This document shows positions 22,141 to 34,684 of a stretch of DNA of 64,000 bases, one piece after another; the stretch's first letter is position 1, and each line of letters begins with the position of its first letter. This DNA is from Mactromeris polynyma. Taxonomy: Eukaryota; Mollusca; Bivalvia; Venerida; Mactridae. Below the pieces are notes generated by a model that did no database searches, had not been told where the DNA came from, and worked only from the letters and a program-made list of their open reading frames with translations. The stretch spans positions 17,040,860-17,104,859 of the forward strand of contig JASFXZ010000005.1 of NCBI GenBank assembly GCA_032209605.1, written 5' to 3'. The translations under genes and the position numbers were made by a program.

Positions 22141-24676
22141 TTTTCTGACCACTGTCCTATTGATTTTTCATTGCGTATATATAATATTAACAGTAAATCG
22201 TCTGATTATTCCTACGACAGAGTAGTCTGGGACTCAGGTGAGAATGACAACTTAAATAGCAATGTACATTTGTTCAATAGTATTATTGAAGACTTAACTA
22301 GTGGCCGAAGCGATATTGACACATGTATTAATAATATGTCAGATCTGATATATGATATTTCATTCCAGACTCATGGAAAAACTTTTACTACACGGTCGTC
22401 AAATAAGCACAAATCGAAAAAGTCACTATGGTTTAATGAGGAATGCAAACATTTTAAAGATGTCTTTTGCCGCTGTAAGCATGTGTTCAAACGTAACCCT
22501 ACGGATGAAAATAAAGCACTATTTTTAAATGCTAGGTCGGAATACTGTAAAGTGAAGGTTAAAGCCAGAAGTATGTTCAACAATGTCGAAAAACGTAGAC
22601 TCAATCACCTGAGTAAATGTAACTCGAAACAATTCTGGAAATACATTAAGAAATTTAAAGCAAAACAAAATCGCAGCAAAAATGATGTAAGTTTGGAAGA
22701 ATTTGTTAGACACTTCAGTACTGTACCGAACACACAACAAACAAATACTTTCAATGCTGAGGACTATGCCGATAGAATGGACAATGTATCGATTGAAGAA
22801 TTAGACTCCCCGTTCTCTGTAGATGAAATCATTAAAACTATATCCTCAATGAAACGCAATAAAAGCAGTGATATGTCTGGCAACGTTGCCGACTTCTTTT
22901 TACACTCGAGTGCTTTCATTTCTCCATATTTAGTTAAAATCTTTAACAATGTATTTGATACTGGGAAATATCCCGAGGCTTGGTGCAAAGGAGCGATAGT
23001 CCCGATTTTTAAAAAAGGTGATATATCTAACTACAGAGGTATTACGCTCATCAATGTAACGGCAAAGCTATTTTCTTTAGCCTTGCGTAACAGAATAAAT
23101 AGCTGGTGTGAAAATAATTATATATTTAATGACTCACAATTCGGATTTAGGAATAAACTCGGCACAGCGGACTGCATATTCATACTGCATTCAATTATCC
23201 AAAATAGTATTGCTAGAAAAGGTAAATTGTACTGTTCTTTCATTGACTATGAGCGCGCTTTTGACACCAATTTACACGATTTACACTATGGATTAAGCTC
23301 GTACAATCCGGTCTGAGCTGTAAAATAATCCGTATCATTAAAGCCATTTATCACAGTGTACAAGCTTGCGTGAAAAATGTGCAAAATATGTCATTTTCGG
23401 ACCTGTTTGAAGTCACACTCGGTCTTAAACAGGGTGAACCATTATCCCCGTTGCTTTTCATTTTATTTATAAATGATGTAAAAAATTCTTTAGATTTAGA
23501 TAATCTAACGGAATCAGACTTATGCATGTTATCAATGAATATGTTATTGTTTGCTGACGACATAGCCCTCTTCACTAATTCGCCGTCTAGTTTATAACAC
23601 CAATTAAACTCTATCTTTAATTATTCAAATACATGGGGTTTAAAAATTAATGTAAAAAAAGACTAAATTATGTATTTTCGAACCGCGAAAAAGTAACTGT
23701 AACCATAGTTGGTACATCAATGATGAGTCTGTGGAAATTGTCGATAAGTTTCGCTATCTTGGTATCACATTTTATTATACTGGAAGCATGAAACATTCTG
23801 TGAACTCCCTAAACGACCAAGCATTACGAGCTTATAATAATTTGATGTCAATTTTTAGTAGAGTTAAGCTGGATACCAATACGAAATTGAGACTATTCGA
23901 TTGTTTAGTTGCCCCTATAATTCTTTACGGCTCGGAGGTTTGGGGAATTTACGACTATAAAGAAGTCGATAAAATTCATATAAGATTTTGTAAATACTTG
24001 CTAGGAGTCCGTGTCCAAACCTCTAATGTGGCAGTATTAGGCGAACTGGGTAGAGTACCATTATCAGTCGTAGCAATTAATTATTAGCAACAATTCCAAC
24101 AATAATATCGCGATTAAAAATCTTTGGTGCAACAATGTTAAATCTGTAATAAATGATCTCAGGTTTGATTTTTTACTCGATGTAGAAAATGTTAATACTG
24201 ATTTTGTACATATCCTTAAACAAAGGCTCCGTGATCAATATATTCAATCATGGGAGACAACATTAAAAAATCAGCCTAAATTATTTTATTATCGTATGAT
24301 AAAAAAAGAATTCAGATATGAAGACTACCTAGACTACATTAGCAATAATGCACATAGGATGGCATTAACTAAATTTCGCCTCGGCGCACATACGCTTGAA
24401 ATTGAAACAGGTCGATATTCAGGTACCCCACGTCAAAATCGATTATGTAATATGTGCAACCAAAATGTTACTGAGTCTGAATATCACTTTCTTCTTACCT
24501 GCCCATTATATGTAACATTGCGAGATAAATACAATATCAAATTTAGTTGGCCCAGTCTTGAACTTTATAAGAATCTTCTGTCTTCAAATAGTAGGAAAAA
24601 AATAAACAACAAATTTATTCACTTCGCCATGAAGTATAGACAAGAAAAACTTACCTCTTTAATTGCTGCTTCTTAA
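22141..24676 (+). pseudogene. Decayed LINE ORF2: endonuclease end, reverse transcriptase, Cys/His cluster
   Basis: The reading frame is already open at 22141 with SDHCPIDFSL, the last catalytic motif of an APE-type endonuclease, so the upstream endonuclease is missing. Next come IVPIFKKGDISNYRGITL and SFIDYERAFDT (RT motifs). A frameshift near 23270-23290 leads to GLKQGEPLSPLLF and LLFADDIALF (the catalytic Asp pair). An in-frame TAA follows at 23595-23597, and another frameshift near 23660 leads to FRYLGI and ILYGSEVWG. After VAINY there is a stop at 24085-24087, with probable loss of codons before the frame resumes. The last part holds a C-X2-C-X9-H-X4-C cluster (from about 24446). A 3'UTR ends AATAAATTGTATATAG at 24856. 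The breaks rule out activity. It is a non-LTR family; I do not assign the clade. Confidence 0.88.
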
Positions 24677-24855
24677 CATGATAATAACGTTTATACAGTA
24701 TATTTGCTAGAGTCTGCAATTTATATATATATATATTTATGTTTGTTTGTATGTACATTTTGTAAATATGTTTTGAGTCTTGACCTATATCGTTACCTTA
24801 TTTGTAAATGGTCAAAGGCATGTACTATGCCGATTTTGCCAATAAATTGTATATA

Positions 24856-24914
24856 GTAACTTGTGGCCACAACTTAGTAACTTGTAGCCACAACTTAATA
24901 ACTTGTGACCACAA
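24856..24914. repeat. Subterminal 21-bp repeats, right arm
   Basis: Three units of the form TAACTTGTGGCCACAACTTA, inverted relative to the left arm at 22021-22134. They separate the LINE 3' end from the right TIR. Confidence 0.85.
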
Positions 24915-25168
24915 TATAAATAAAGTGTTGCGAATGTCACCTCTGTGCCACCGTAGTTTTTGTTGAAAAAAAGATGTTTGTTTTATCATGAAATTAAAAA
25001 AAAAAATCCATTTTTTTACAAGCGGGTGTTTCTTTACTAGTTTTGTTTGTTAGTAATATGAGTCAACAAGAATGTTTTAAACGGTAATACATGGCAATGG
25101 TTCTTATTAATGATGTTTTAGACTATGTAACAACAATACTGGATGAAGCCCATAAAAATATCTTTAAA

Positions 25169-26122
25169 TACTAGCATTTGTTTCTCAGTACCAAAATATT
25201 CATTCCGTTCTGCAATTTTTCCATAACTTAATTCGCGACGTCAGAAGATATTACGTAAAGTTATGTCAATATTTAATGACGATATAATTGTTATTTTTAC
25301 ATTTCCGTGATATTTACTCTTGGATAATTTATCAGATTATTTAGCAGTTGTTTACACAATGTTATAAGCCTAAGATTCTTTATTACTACGACTATAAGGG
25401 AAACATTCTGATATGTTGCAGTAGTTAATCTTTAATACCCAGTAACATACATATTGAGTCTGCTCTCGTTTATTCATTTAACATTATTGTATTTTGAGAT
25501 CAAAGTAACCAGGACTCAAAGAAATATGTTTTGCACAGACGGTTTCTACGTGAAACAATAAACAAAGGTAAATAAATACATATAAATTGTCTACATATTC
25601 ACTGTACCGAGTTCAAATGATTTGATGTTTGTTCGACCAAAATTTGACCTTTTGTATTATTGCCCAAACTGCATTAATTTTGTTGTTCCGGATAATCTGC
25701 ATAGATTGATTTATTTTAACATAAAATGTACAATTTACATGGCAAAATAAAATTAAGACATATATTAGTAACAACAATATGTATGAATCAATAAACTCAT
25801 ATCAATCAACATTATATGTTAAGGATAACACAAAAAATAGTTAAAGTAAAAAAGCGAGTTTTAAGCTATACATTAAGTTATCACAGTAAGTTTATGGAAG
25901 AAGCACATTGTGTTACATAACTCATAAACAAATAGATAAAACGATCCAACAATTAGTTTGCCCTGACAGGAATAATGGATGAAAAAGCTAAACAAATAAT
26001 TCTTAACAATGTATTAAGTTAAAAATCATTAAAAAAAGGAAGACAATAATTAATTTAAGACGAGCTTTAAGGTGTTTTTTAACATCAACAATTTGAGAAT
26101 TACTTAACTCTAATACATACTA
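25169..26122. other. AT-rich sequence, nothing recognised
   Basis: No repeat family, motif-bearing ORF or RNA gene was seen. Confidence 0.45.
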
Positions 26123-26236
26123 CAGTCGAGCCTCGCTTATTCGATAACCTTTTATTCGAAATCCTGGTAGCATCCGAAATAAATATCTGAGGTTCCCGAT
26201 TTCTTTAAATGATTATAAAATCGGTGGAACCTCAAT
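26123..26236. mobile_element. Single end of a TACAGTCGAGCCTCG-type element
   Basis: TACAGTCGAGCCTCGCTTAT followed by TCGATAACC resembles a pogo/Tigger-type terminal repeat. No inverted partner is found before family A begins at 26238, so it is probably truncated. Confidence 0.35.
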
Positions 26237-26237
26237 A

Positions 26238-26570
26238 TTAAAAATGTATCTGGCTCATCTGAACATAAAAATGTTTGAATTGGCTTCCTCCAGTATTGTT
26301 GTTACATTTGGCTTATACATCTCTAATAAGAACCATTGCGAAGTATGCTATAACCGCTTGAAAAAAATATTTTTATTATTGTTAAAAAAACTAGATTTTT
26401 TGTTTAATCTTATGATGTACAAACATCTTTCTATAACAAATACGGATCAATATATTATGAGTTCATTCTTTGTTAATGCATTTTTATTGATGTTTTAACT
26501 TTAGGAAATATATTTTTCATGTTTGTTTATGTAAACAAAGGAACAGAAAATGAGCATAATATTACTTTAA
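26238..26570 (+). mobile_element. TIR element, family A
   Basis: It begins TTAAAAATGTATCTGGCTCA and ends GAGCATAATATTACTTTAA. The interior TTGGCTTCCTCCAGTATTG and TCTCTAATAAGAACCATTGC is typical. The ORF through it is a family by-product. Confidence 0.8.
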
Positions 26571-27097
26571 GACCACTTTTAGTTCTGAAGAAAGTTGGTC
26601 TTAGCTACAATGTGTTATGACTATCGAGTTAAATTATGGAAAAAAAATGTTACGAAAATAAGATAGTATCAATAAGGGCTTATAAGCAAGGGCGTCTTTA
26701 AGTGATGCATCATGGTAATTATGACAAAGTGCTAACTAACGAACCAAGAAGACATACATGTATCCACATTTCGATTTACTTACTGATAATTAACTTAGTT
26801 TTATAGTTTTCTTAGCAAATGTAAAACATTCCTAATGGCTGTAAATCGTAAAATTGCTAATTCCTTTATCTATGCCAGCATGCAATTTGAGGGCAATTAT
26901 TGTTACAAGGATAAATAAAACTGCATATCTAAACATGCTAATTTATCTTGGAATGTCCCTAATTCCTCTATGAATGTTAATACCAAGGTACTTAACGAAT
27001 ATTTGTGTAAGAGACCCATGGTTGGTTATAGATGTATAGTTCTCACAACTACAATATTTACCTCCCTTGTTCTGAATTATCGGCCATTTTGATAGAC
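26571..27097. other. AT-rich sequence, nothing recognised
   Basis: No repeat boundary or ORF of note was seen between family A and the 65-bp satellite. Confidence 0.4.
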
Positions 27098-27640
27098 TTA
27101 GTTAGTCGTGGCCATGAGATAACTGTGTCGTGGGAACGTGATAGTTAAGTCGTGGTAACGAGTTAGTAAGTCGTGGCCATGAGATAACTGTGTCGTGGGA
27201 ACGTGATAGTTAAGTCGTGGTAACGAGTTAGTAAGTCGTGGCCATGAGCTAACTGTGTCGTGGGAACATGATAGTTTAGTCGTGGGAACAAGTTAGTAAG
27301 TCGTGGCCATGAGCTAACTGTGTCGTGGGAACATTATAGTTTAGTCGTGGGAACGAGTTAGTAAGTCGTGGCCATGAGCTAACTGTGTCGTGGGAACGTA
27401 ATAGTTAAGTCGTGGGAACAAGTTAGTAAGTCGTGGCCATGAGCTAACTGTGTCGTGGGAACGTAATAGTTACGTCGTGGGAACGAGTTAGTAAGTCGTG
27501 GCCATGAGCTAACTGTGTCGTGGGAACGTGATAGTTTAGTCGTGGGAACGAGTTAGTAAGTCGTGGGCATGAGCTAACTGTGTCGTGGGAACATGATAGT
27601 TTAGTCGTGAGAACGAGTTAGTAAGTCGTGGGAACGAGAA
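27098..27640. repeat. 65-bp satellite, about 8 copies, made of three 21-22-bp subunits
   Basis: Each 65-bp unit holds GTCGTGGCCATGAGCTAACT, GTGTCGTGGGAACGTGATAG and GTCGTGGGAACGAGTTAGTA subunits, a clear higher-order structure. The subunits share GTCGTGG. Early and late copies differ mainly at GTGATAG/GTAATAG and GGTAAC/GGGAAC. Confidence 0.93.
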
Positions 27641-28388
27641 TAAAATAATTGTACACATGGCACCGCTATGACACCGTTCATAACCGACACAACTATGTAG
27701 TGATCACTGAAAAATAATAATTGTTAGAAAATTATTAGTCAGCAATAGTTTTTAAGGTCAATATAAACAGCCAGCTTTCATTTACAGAATGAAAAAATGC
27801 GTGTGCACTAATATATACCCCATCATGCAAGTACTACTAAAATGTGATTACTTCCGAATTAAACTTCATATAGAGATTCAAATTATAACATATAGAAATT
27901 TGTTACGTTCTTCGCACCGATTCTAATGTAAGCTTGTGTTTGGTGTACTTTCTCAGAGGAATATAGGATGGTAACAAATTCTGATTTGTAACCAATTTCT
28001 ATTGGATTATATTAGTGTCCGTTGCAAGATAGTCGTGGATGAACTATAAACATTTGACTTCCGTGTATATTGACTTCTACATATATGTGTAAAACTAGAA
28101 TAACATTTTGACAAATGCAAACGAAAATTGTATCAGTTGTTTTATTCTATCGTTTTGCGTAAAATAACATTTACATTTTTACTCATAACTTTCATTGTAC
28201 GAGTATTAGTGAATATGTATATATTTATTTGCAGTTAATTAAATCAAAATTAGATCGTTCGTCTGGGTTACTATATACACGATCAACGAGTCAGTAGTAC
28301 ATACATATTTCTCTTCATTTGAAATACATGTATACACAACCTTGACTGTCTGCACCCTAATCTTAACTATCCTTGGATGAAACAGATA
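27641..28388. other. No gene; possible weak TIR relic at the left
   Basis: Just after the satellite, ACATGGCACCGCTATGACAC reads as reverse complement GTGTCATAGCGGTGCCATGT. In layout this recalls the CGGTGGCACAGAGGTGACAT TIR of the element at 21981-24953, but no partner is seen on the other side. The remainder is plain AT-rich DNA. Confidence 0.35.
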
Positions 28389-29537
28389 GTGCCACATATA
28401 GTTCATGCCGCATTTAATTCACGTTAGCTTTATGCGGCGGACATGTGCCTTGAGACCGCATTTAGCTTACTTCTTTTTACGATGTTTTACTGAAACGAAT
28501 ATTTGAATAAGATAGCAATATCAAAAAAATAAAAATGAAAAGGAGATAAACTGATATATGTATCATGACCAATGTTCCTTAACCACTGTCGGTCGAATGA
28601 TTTCCTCATGAGTTATAACCCTTGTGTACACATTATAGTGGGCATATAGATGTTTGTCAGCGCTTCCTCTTCTATATGTTTGACCATTTTTTAAACACAT
28701 GTGTGATGCATTAATTACGACAAAGGCATTGTACACTGGTAACGCACATCGGCGTTATCTGTTGAAATGGCCACGATGACCACGACGATGACCATGATGC
28801 GTTTTACCAGTCCGAAAGGTCGCGAGTGTGATCCCAGGTTCGACCGTCTAAGGCTGTGGCGATGTGATCATACAATTTGTTAATGGTTATTCACTATTAA
28901 CTGCTCATAGCTATTGATAGGGTTTTACTCAAGCAGCACTAAACCAAATTGTTTATTTCATTTTAGCATATTTTCTGTTATTTTATTAAACATATCCCGA
29001 TCTGGCACAGGAGATTATTTTTACAACTGACTGATGTGGGGATAATATGTCAGGTGACATAAGGTTATAGTCTTTTTGAATGGGCATATGACAGTTTTAG
29101 GAATAACAATTTTACTTTAAATTATAACAGAAGATGATGATGACTTTGAGTAGGACAAGACATAAACTAGCTATATGCGGCATGACCATGCCTTTTCGCC
29201 GCATATAGTTCACCTCGTCTCGAACTAAATCGTAGCCTAAATTCTACACAGACGTAAGTAGCATTTTATAAGTTTTGAGAAATAAACGTTTAAAGATTGA
29301 AGAGTCATTAACTTTTTCATCTTACGTCTTTGTGGAATTGGAGTTTAGTCTATTTAAAAGAGTTCTACAGGGTAACAAATCTCACCATCATTTAGAGCTC
29401 AAAGAGACGAACAAAACGATACCAAAAACTCAATATTGCCAAAAAATGACTTACGTCCCTCTGGAATTAAGCCGACGAAATGCGTGACGCATTTAGTTCG
29501 TGCGCGGACTATATGCGGCACGGACTATATTTGACAC
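28389..29537. mobile_element. 1.15-kb TIR element with TA flanks and GCCGCAT motifs
   Basis: The left end GTGCCACATATAGTTCATGC and the right end (reverse complement GTGTCAAATATAGTCCGTGC) are inverted repeats with a few mismatches, followed by CGCAT in both. TA stands just outside each end. Further copies of the end motif occur inside, notably the TATATGCGGCATG / CGCCGCATATAGTTC pair at about 29173-29212, suggesting a nested or duplicated end. A 70-codon ORF (29275-29487, TTG start, Lys/Glu-rich) lies near the right end but has no recognised domain. A tRNA-like B box (GGTTCGACC) at about 28838 hints at an old SINE inside. Confidence 0.75.
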
Positions 29538-29886
29538 TATATAGCTACAATTATTGACAAAATGGCCGTATAGTATCCCAATAATTACACGGTAAGACGG
29601 AACGGAAAAGCCGGTATTTATTTAATGTTTTCCAATGAAATACTAAGATTATCAGTGTAACATAAATTGATACTTCACTGTTTCGATGTATATTTATCTA
29701 ACATGTGACATGAAAAAACTATAAATCTATAATAATCATTCACGGACATATAAAACACATATGTCCGTGATAATATACATTTACCTTAATACAATGGAGA
29801 AATAAAGATGTAACGATTTTTAGACGTTTTCATGATTTTGATTTGACATTGTTTTGAGACCATGTTACAATGGTTGGTCGCAACTT

Positions 29887-30159
29887 TTTTTGTTAAGCGT
29901 CAACCTTGCTTCGCGAAACCGAGCTTCCGGTTAAAAAGACAACTTGTTTCTTTATAAAACATAATAAATTCTAAAAGTAACACTGACTATTTTTTACTCA
30001 CTATTTTCAAACATGCAAGTTAACAAAATATTTACAAAAAAACACAAGTAAATACGACGCAGCGGTTAATTCCCTTAGCGACTTTTTAAATTTGTTTAAA
30101 ACAAACAAAAAATTACTCAAAGGCTCAAAACCTAGGCGCACGCGGTCGCCTAAGAAAAC
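29887..30159. mobile_element. TIR element, family E, second copy
   Basis: Left TTTTTGTTAAGCGTCAACCT, right GTCGCCTAAGAAAAC (diverged TIR). The interior CTTGTTTCTTTATAAAACAT, TTTTTACTCACTATTTTCAA and CTCAAAACCTAGG matches 17760-18010. It has no LINE insert, so it gives the uninterrupted form for comparison. Confidence 0.75.
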
Positions 30160-31978
30160 TATAAAACGGCATGGCCTAATGGTGTAGTTAATAATTATTG
30201 CGAGTGGAAGTCCTTAATTTAAAAAAAGGTGAAGCATACGCAGAACATATACACACTACGCAAACTCGCGCGTCATAAATGGGGAAGTTTCTTGCGTTGT
30301 TTCAACTCCATGACCAGATATCACCCACCAGATTTTCAGAGCTTTCAGTGCTTTGATCAGTTTGTTAAGCAGAACAATACTGCTTGAAAACAGTCAAACT
30401 AATTCTGGTGGATATATATGCTGTTGTTATTAATTTGTTGATAAAACAACATAAACACGTGGTTTGTGCAAGGAATAAATTATGTATACAATGTGCTCTG
30501 GTTTTAATTAGCTATTAGTGGCTTCTATGTCAGACTGTCTGCATGATTAATGAATTATCGTAACATATGAATTGGAATTAAAGATCTTAAGAGACTTTAA
30601 GGATCGGTGATTGTTGACCGTTGAATGTAATATGTATAAGCTTATGTATGTATGTCATTACATTAATTATAGCATACTTTATTTCAAAACATGAGTTGCA
30701 CTAATATTTTACCTATTGGAGATTAACTTATGGAAACCTGACTGTATTGTTTGAACCCATATGTCGACATTGTACCCCGATTATGTTACATCGGGTTACG
30801 TTATATGATATGCCTTAAAACAAAAAACGTACAACTACGTCTAGTTTGTATGTAACAGATTATCCAAGGTTGGTGTATACGATACACAAAAATCTATTCG
30901 TTAGAATAAGTTATGAAATAATGATACACGACGTTTGATAAATAGTAGGACGAATTGATCGGGTTCGTGTCAGTCTTAATCAAAGTGGTGGTGTTATCGC
31001 TGGAGTTTAGAACATAGAAAACGCTAGAATTTACTATATTGACAGAGAGTGACTGCTATTTTATCATTAAATTAATATTAATCTTTATGAAGTATTACAA
31101 ACGGAATTGTCATCAAGTCAAATATATCAGACATATCAAGGTAAGCCTAAATATTCTACGTCAATTACTGTAAATCACTTTAGTTTCGCGACATGAAATT
31201 TAGGCGAAATGATTAATTCGCGTCGCTTTTAGTGATATTTTGTTTTCTGTTTGATCCTAGTTATTTAACACAGGAATTATGAAATAAAAGACGTGAGAAA
31301 TGGTGGTACATTTATTTCAAAAAAGTTCATACATTTATATATGCCAGTTTGTATTGTTTTTGAACATCTATTTACATCATTCAAATCGTTATATAACTCA
31401 AATTCGCTATTTCTTTCATTATCATGTTTACCTTAATATCGATTATAGGGGTGTTGTATACAACCTACTCATCCGTTCATAATTGAAAATACGATTTAAA
31501 CAACCTTCCCACCCTATACCCAATATAATAGATAAATCGATTATAAAAGCCTTATCGAATTGGGTTTATTATTGCTTACGTATAGATATCAGAGTTTACG
31601 AAATTTCGGATATTTACCAAATTCTTATATGCAGGATTTTATTCGCAACAAGTATATTTTCGCAAGAATTTTGTATTCGCGTGTCTCCGGATTCGCGAAC
31701 TAACGAGAAAATTACGTTGTCACGAAAATAAAGTGATTTACAGTATTGTTTTTACATTTTAATATTTCCCTACTGTAAAATCAGATGTCCAGATCAACTG
31801 TGGCTTTGTTTGGTTATTTTATCAGACTTTCCTTATCTAATTGTTTAATTATGGTACGAGGCCTAAATCTTTCCGGAATAGCCAAACTATTTGAGTGGAA
31901 TTCAATTTTGATGAGTACCGCAAACAAATATTTATTCGGACTAACCTTTATTGTATGGACACTGGTCATACTATAATA
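30160..31978. other. AT-rich sequence, no supported gene
   Basis: Several short ORFs, the longest 82 codons (31483-31731), show no motif. No paired TIR, SINE head or array was recognised. Confidence 0.45.
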
Positions 31979-32151
31979 TACAGTAAACCCTCACTTAAAT
32001 ACCACCTCAATAATAAGACCACCTCAAAATTCACTTTTCAATGCCATTTTCACTGTTTGCTCCTATTCAACCGCAGTGTTAAGACCACCTCAATAATAAG
32101 ACCATTTTTCAGGGGTCACAAGGATGGTCGCATTATTGAGGTGTTACTGTA
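31979..32151. mobile_element. Palindromic TIR element, family B
   Basis: It opens TACAGTAAACCCTCACTTAA and closes ATTATTGAGGTGTTACTGTA. The usual interior contains AATAATAAGACCACCTCAA twice. Confidence 0.8.
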
Positions 32152-34559
32152 TTTCAATGGAATCCAATATCGAGGGGTACTGGGAACAAATATTTATAAA
32201 GATCGACCTCATGGTACGGACAATGGTTATACTAGAATATAGTCTTAAGCTAAAATTGTAATATTAATGGATGACGTATATTTTATGTTGGTTATAATCT
32301 GTTTATACTGTATGCGAGTTATGATACAAATGATATACAACCAATACACATAGTACAACATATGCCTAGTTGAGTCAGTATCTTTCTATCTATTGTTCTA
32401 GACAATTACTGACATGGGGAATATAAACTGCTTAATGATTGGCAATTACATTTCTATCGACAAATAAAGGCCAGTCATAGAAAAATATATATAAGATACA
32501 TGTACATGATGTAATACCGGTAGTATTTCACGAAATTTGTAAATATCAATTGTAGATTAGATTTGTAATTTTTTGATAATTTATTATCATACTCTGTTTG
32601 TTATATCAATACACTGAACTTTGCCTCAAAGGCATGTTCAAAGCTGCAGATGTGTTTCTTAAAACTGACTTTTGTGAAGCTACAATCATACCAAATGCCA
32701 ACTACCCCTTTTACTGTTGTGCGGTATACTAGTATTGTTTTTTGTTTTTTTTGTTTTTTTTACATTCAGATTTTTTTTTATTTTTTTTTATTTTTTTAGA
32801 TAACTTTTATTTTTCAAGTATTTTACAAAGCAGTGAACATACATAATTACATAATACAATTGTACATAGCAAAGTTGTCAGGTATCTTATAATTGTATAA
32901 TGTACAGAAAAGAATATACAGCGTGTGTGAGTAGAACATAGAAAATAGAAAAAATAAAAAAAATAAAACAATTGAGCTTTTAAAATACTAGTATTGTTAT
33001 ATAACCCTTAATTATAAATGATTTTCGAGGTTGTGATACGTTCCTCTGATAGGACCCATTGCTGTACTGCTTGAATCGATAACTCGGGTTAAAATTAATA
33101 GCCGAGATAATTATCTAAGGAATTGATCAAACTTTCCTGAAAATGTGTTCGATTATCCTTATTTACTTGAATGTAAGTAAAATAAACCTTTGACTTGAAT
33201 ATTTTTGTTATCACGAACGACAAACCGACATTAGTCCAGATTCATTTGTTTCGCTCAAATGCGCAGGATTTTCCTATTTCTAAAGATCTAAACAGAATCA
33301 CGGCAACAGCTACCTACTAATCCAAAGGGCACCGAAACGCTTATTTGGGACTATCATATGAAACAAGCTAATGTAATTATAATTAAAGGTATATAGTCTT
33401 ATGTTTTGGACAAACTATCCGTAGTGATAAATATGAGAAACTTTGTGTTCATTTACTGCATACAGATATACTCAACAACACTAAATTGTCACTTTTCTAA
33501 CATGTTTCCCAAAACCACATATTCAGAAGCGGCCGATACCAGTATTTTCTATTCTGTCACACGCGCCGAGTTAGCACCAGTATATGCAATGCCTGTATCG
33601 GATTCGTATTTTGTAGTTCCTGGAATTTTTTTAAGAAATTGTTTGAAGGCATTAACATGCCATGTTCTCAAAGTTATTACGTAGCATGTTGTGATAGAAA
33701 ATTAGACTACCTACCTTTAAATGCTTAAATTCGATTCATGATGTAAATGTTGCCTACAATGTTACAATTTAGTATCTTACAACTCAGCATGGCGATATTT
33801 CAATTATATACTTTTAGTGGAGGTGGTATTGTACGAATTGATGGAATGTTATGTTTATGACGAACAGGGAATTGGCCAAATTAGATTATATCCAATGTAC
33901 TATAAAACGTGTTTGACTGAAATAGAAAAGTCCATTGGAACATAAAACTCTCTTTCAGCGAAAATGTATCAACCAAAACAATGGACGTCCAAAGTGTTAT
34001 GGTTAATTAACCAACGTACATGTGTCTGGTGTTACACGTTGTGAAGTTATGTTGGTTTAACGCCAGTTTTCAGCACTTTTTAAGCTGTTTATCTTATGGA
34101 CCTCCCAGCGTTGTTTTGGCTTCCAATGAACGCTTACATGATCGTCCGTAACAAACTGACAGCTACCTACACGAACCAGCAACTTATCAATAATTGTAAA
34201 AATCCGTGGCTTATCATGAATTATAACTAACTGATGCTGTTTCATATTGTTAATGCCTTTTGTTGTTGTTTGGAAAAACGCATTTATTTTTTACGCAGTA
34301 AACAATAAAGTAATAAACAACGTTAGATGAAAATTATTTCGTAATTTTATGATTTCGGACAAACGTGATATGAATTATGTTAACCAGACAACTGTTGTAC
34401 ATGAAAGTGTACTTTATTGATAGAAAATTGTCAGTTTAAGTAGAAATCTGTTTATCCATCGGGAAAAAAAACTTAGTAAAACATATGCTAGAAACGAATC
34501 CGTCGATACCAGACATGATATAGAACGAAAGCCTATTAGTGCCACAAATATATAAAAAC
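32152..34559. other. No supported gene; homopolymer-rich stretch
   Basis: T-runs at about 32738-32800 are followed by sequence ending in (AAAAAT)n at about 32940-32975, which may be the 3' end of a minus-strand retroelement. A 92-codon ORF at 33406-33684 lacks any recognisable domain. Nothing else was identified. Confidence 0.4.
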
Positions 34560-34684
34560 ATATTAAAAACTAGTAAGAACGCTAAAAAGGCGTTATAACG
34601 ACTTTCAAACGCATAATAACACAAAAAGTCATTATAATGCTAAATTTGGCATACAAACGCGAAAAATATGTTTATTTTATAAAA
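34560..34684. repeat. Decayed copies of the 21-22-bp satellite
   Basis: AAGGCGTTATAACGACTTTC followed by AAACGCATAATAAC parallels AAAGGCGTAATAACGAGTTT in the array at 38505-39187, with the same spacing. Three or four degenerate units remain. The LINE at 34685-38504 lies between this relic and the main array. Confidence 0.55.

Larger units (their letters stand above)
21981..24953. mobile_element. 2.97-kb TIR element with TA target duplication and LINE cargo
   Basis: The left end CGGTGGCACAGAGGTGACAT and the right end (same sequence as reverse complement) form a TIR of about 65-70 bp with very few mismatches; it continues through CGCAACACTTTATTTATATT and GTGGTCACAAGTTA. TA stands immediately outside both ends (21979-21980 and 24954-24955). 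Inside each TIR are 21-22-bp repeats built on GTGGCCAC. Between them lies a decayed non-LTR reverse-transcriptase gene, not a transposase. The simplest reading is a non-autonomous DNA element later hit by a LINE; a shared TAGTAACT at both LINE borders would fit a LINE target duplication. Confidence 0.85.
21844..25168 (-). mobile_element. TIR element, family A, split by a 3-kb insertion
   Basis: The left part (21844-21978) starts TTTAAAGATATATTATGCTC and runs to ATGTATTTCTCTGTTGTT. The right part (24956-25168) resumes with TTGAAAAAAAGATGTTTG and continues through ACAAGCGGGTGTTTCTTTAC and CAACAATACTGGATGAAGC. The undisturbed sequence can be checked against the copy at 784-1285, which reads straight through this point. 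The interruption is exactly the TIR element 21981-24953. Confidence 0.8.

Noticed and set aside
27098..27640. CRISPR-like array
   Set aside because: Repeats are contiguous without unique spacers, and the genome is clearly eukaryotic.
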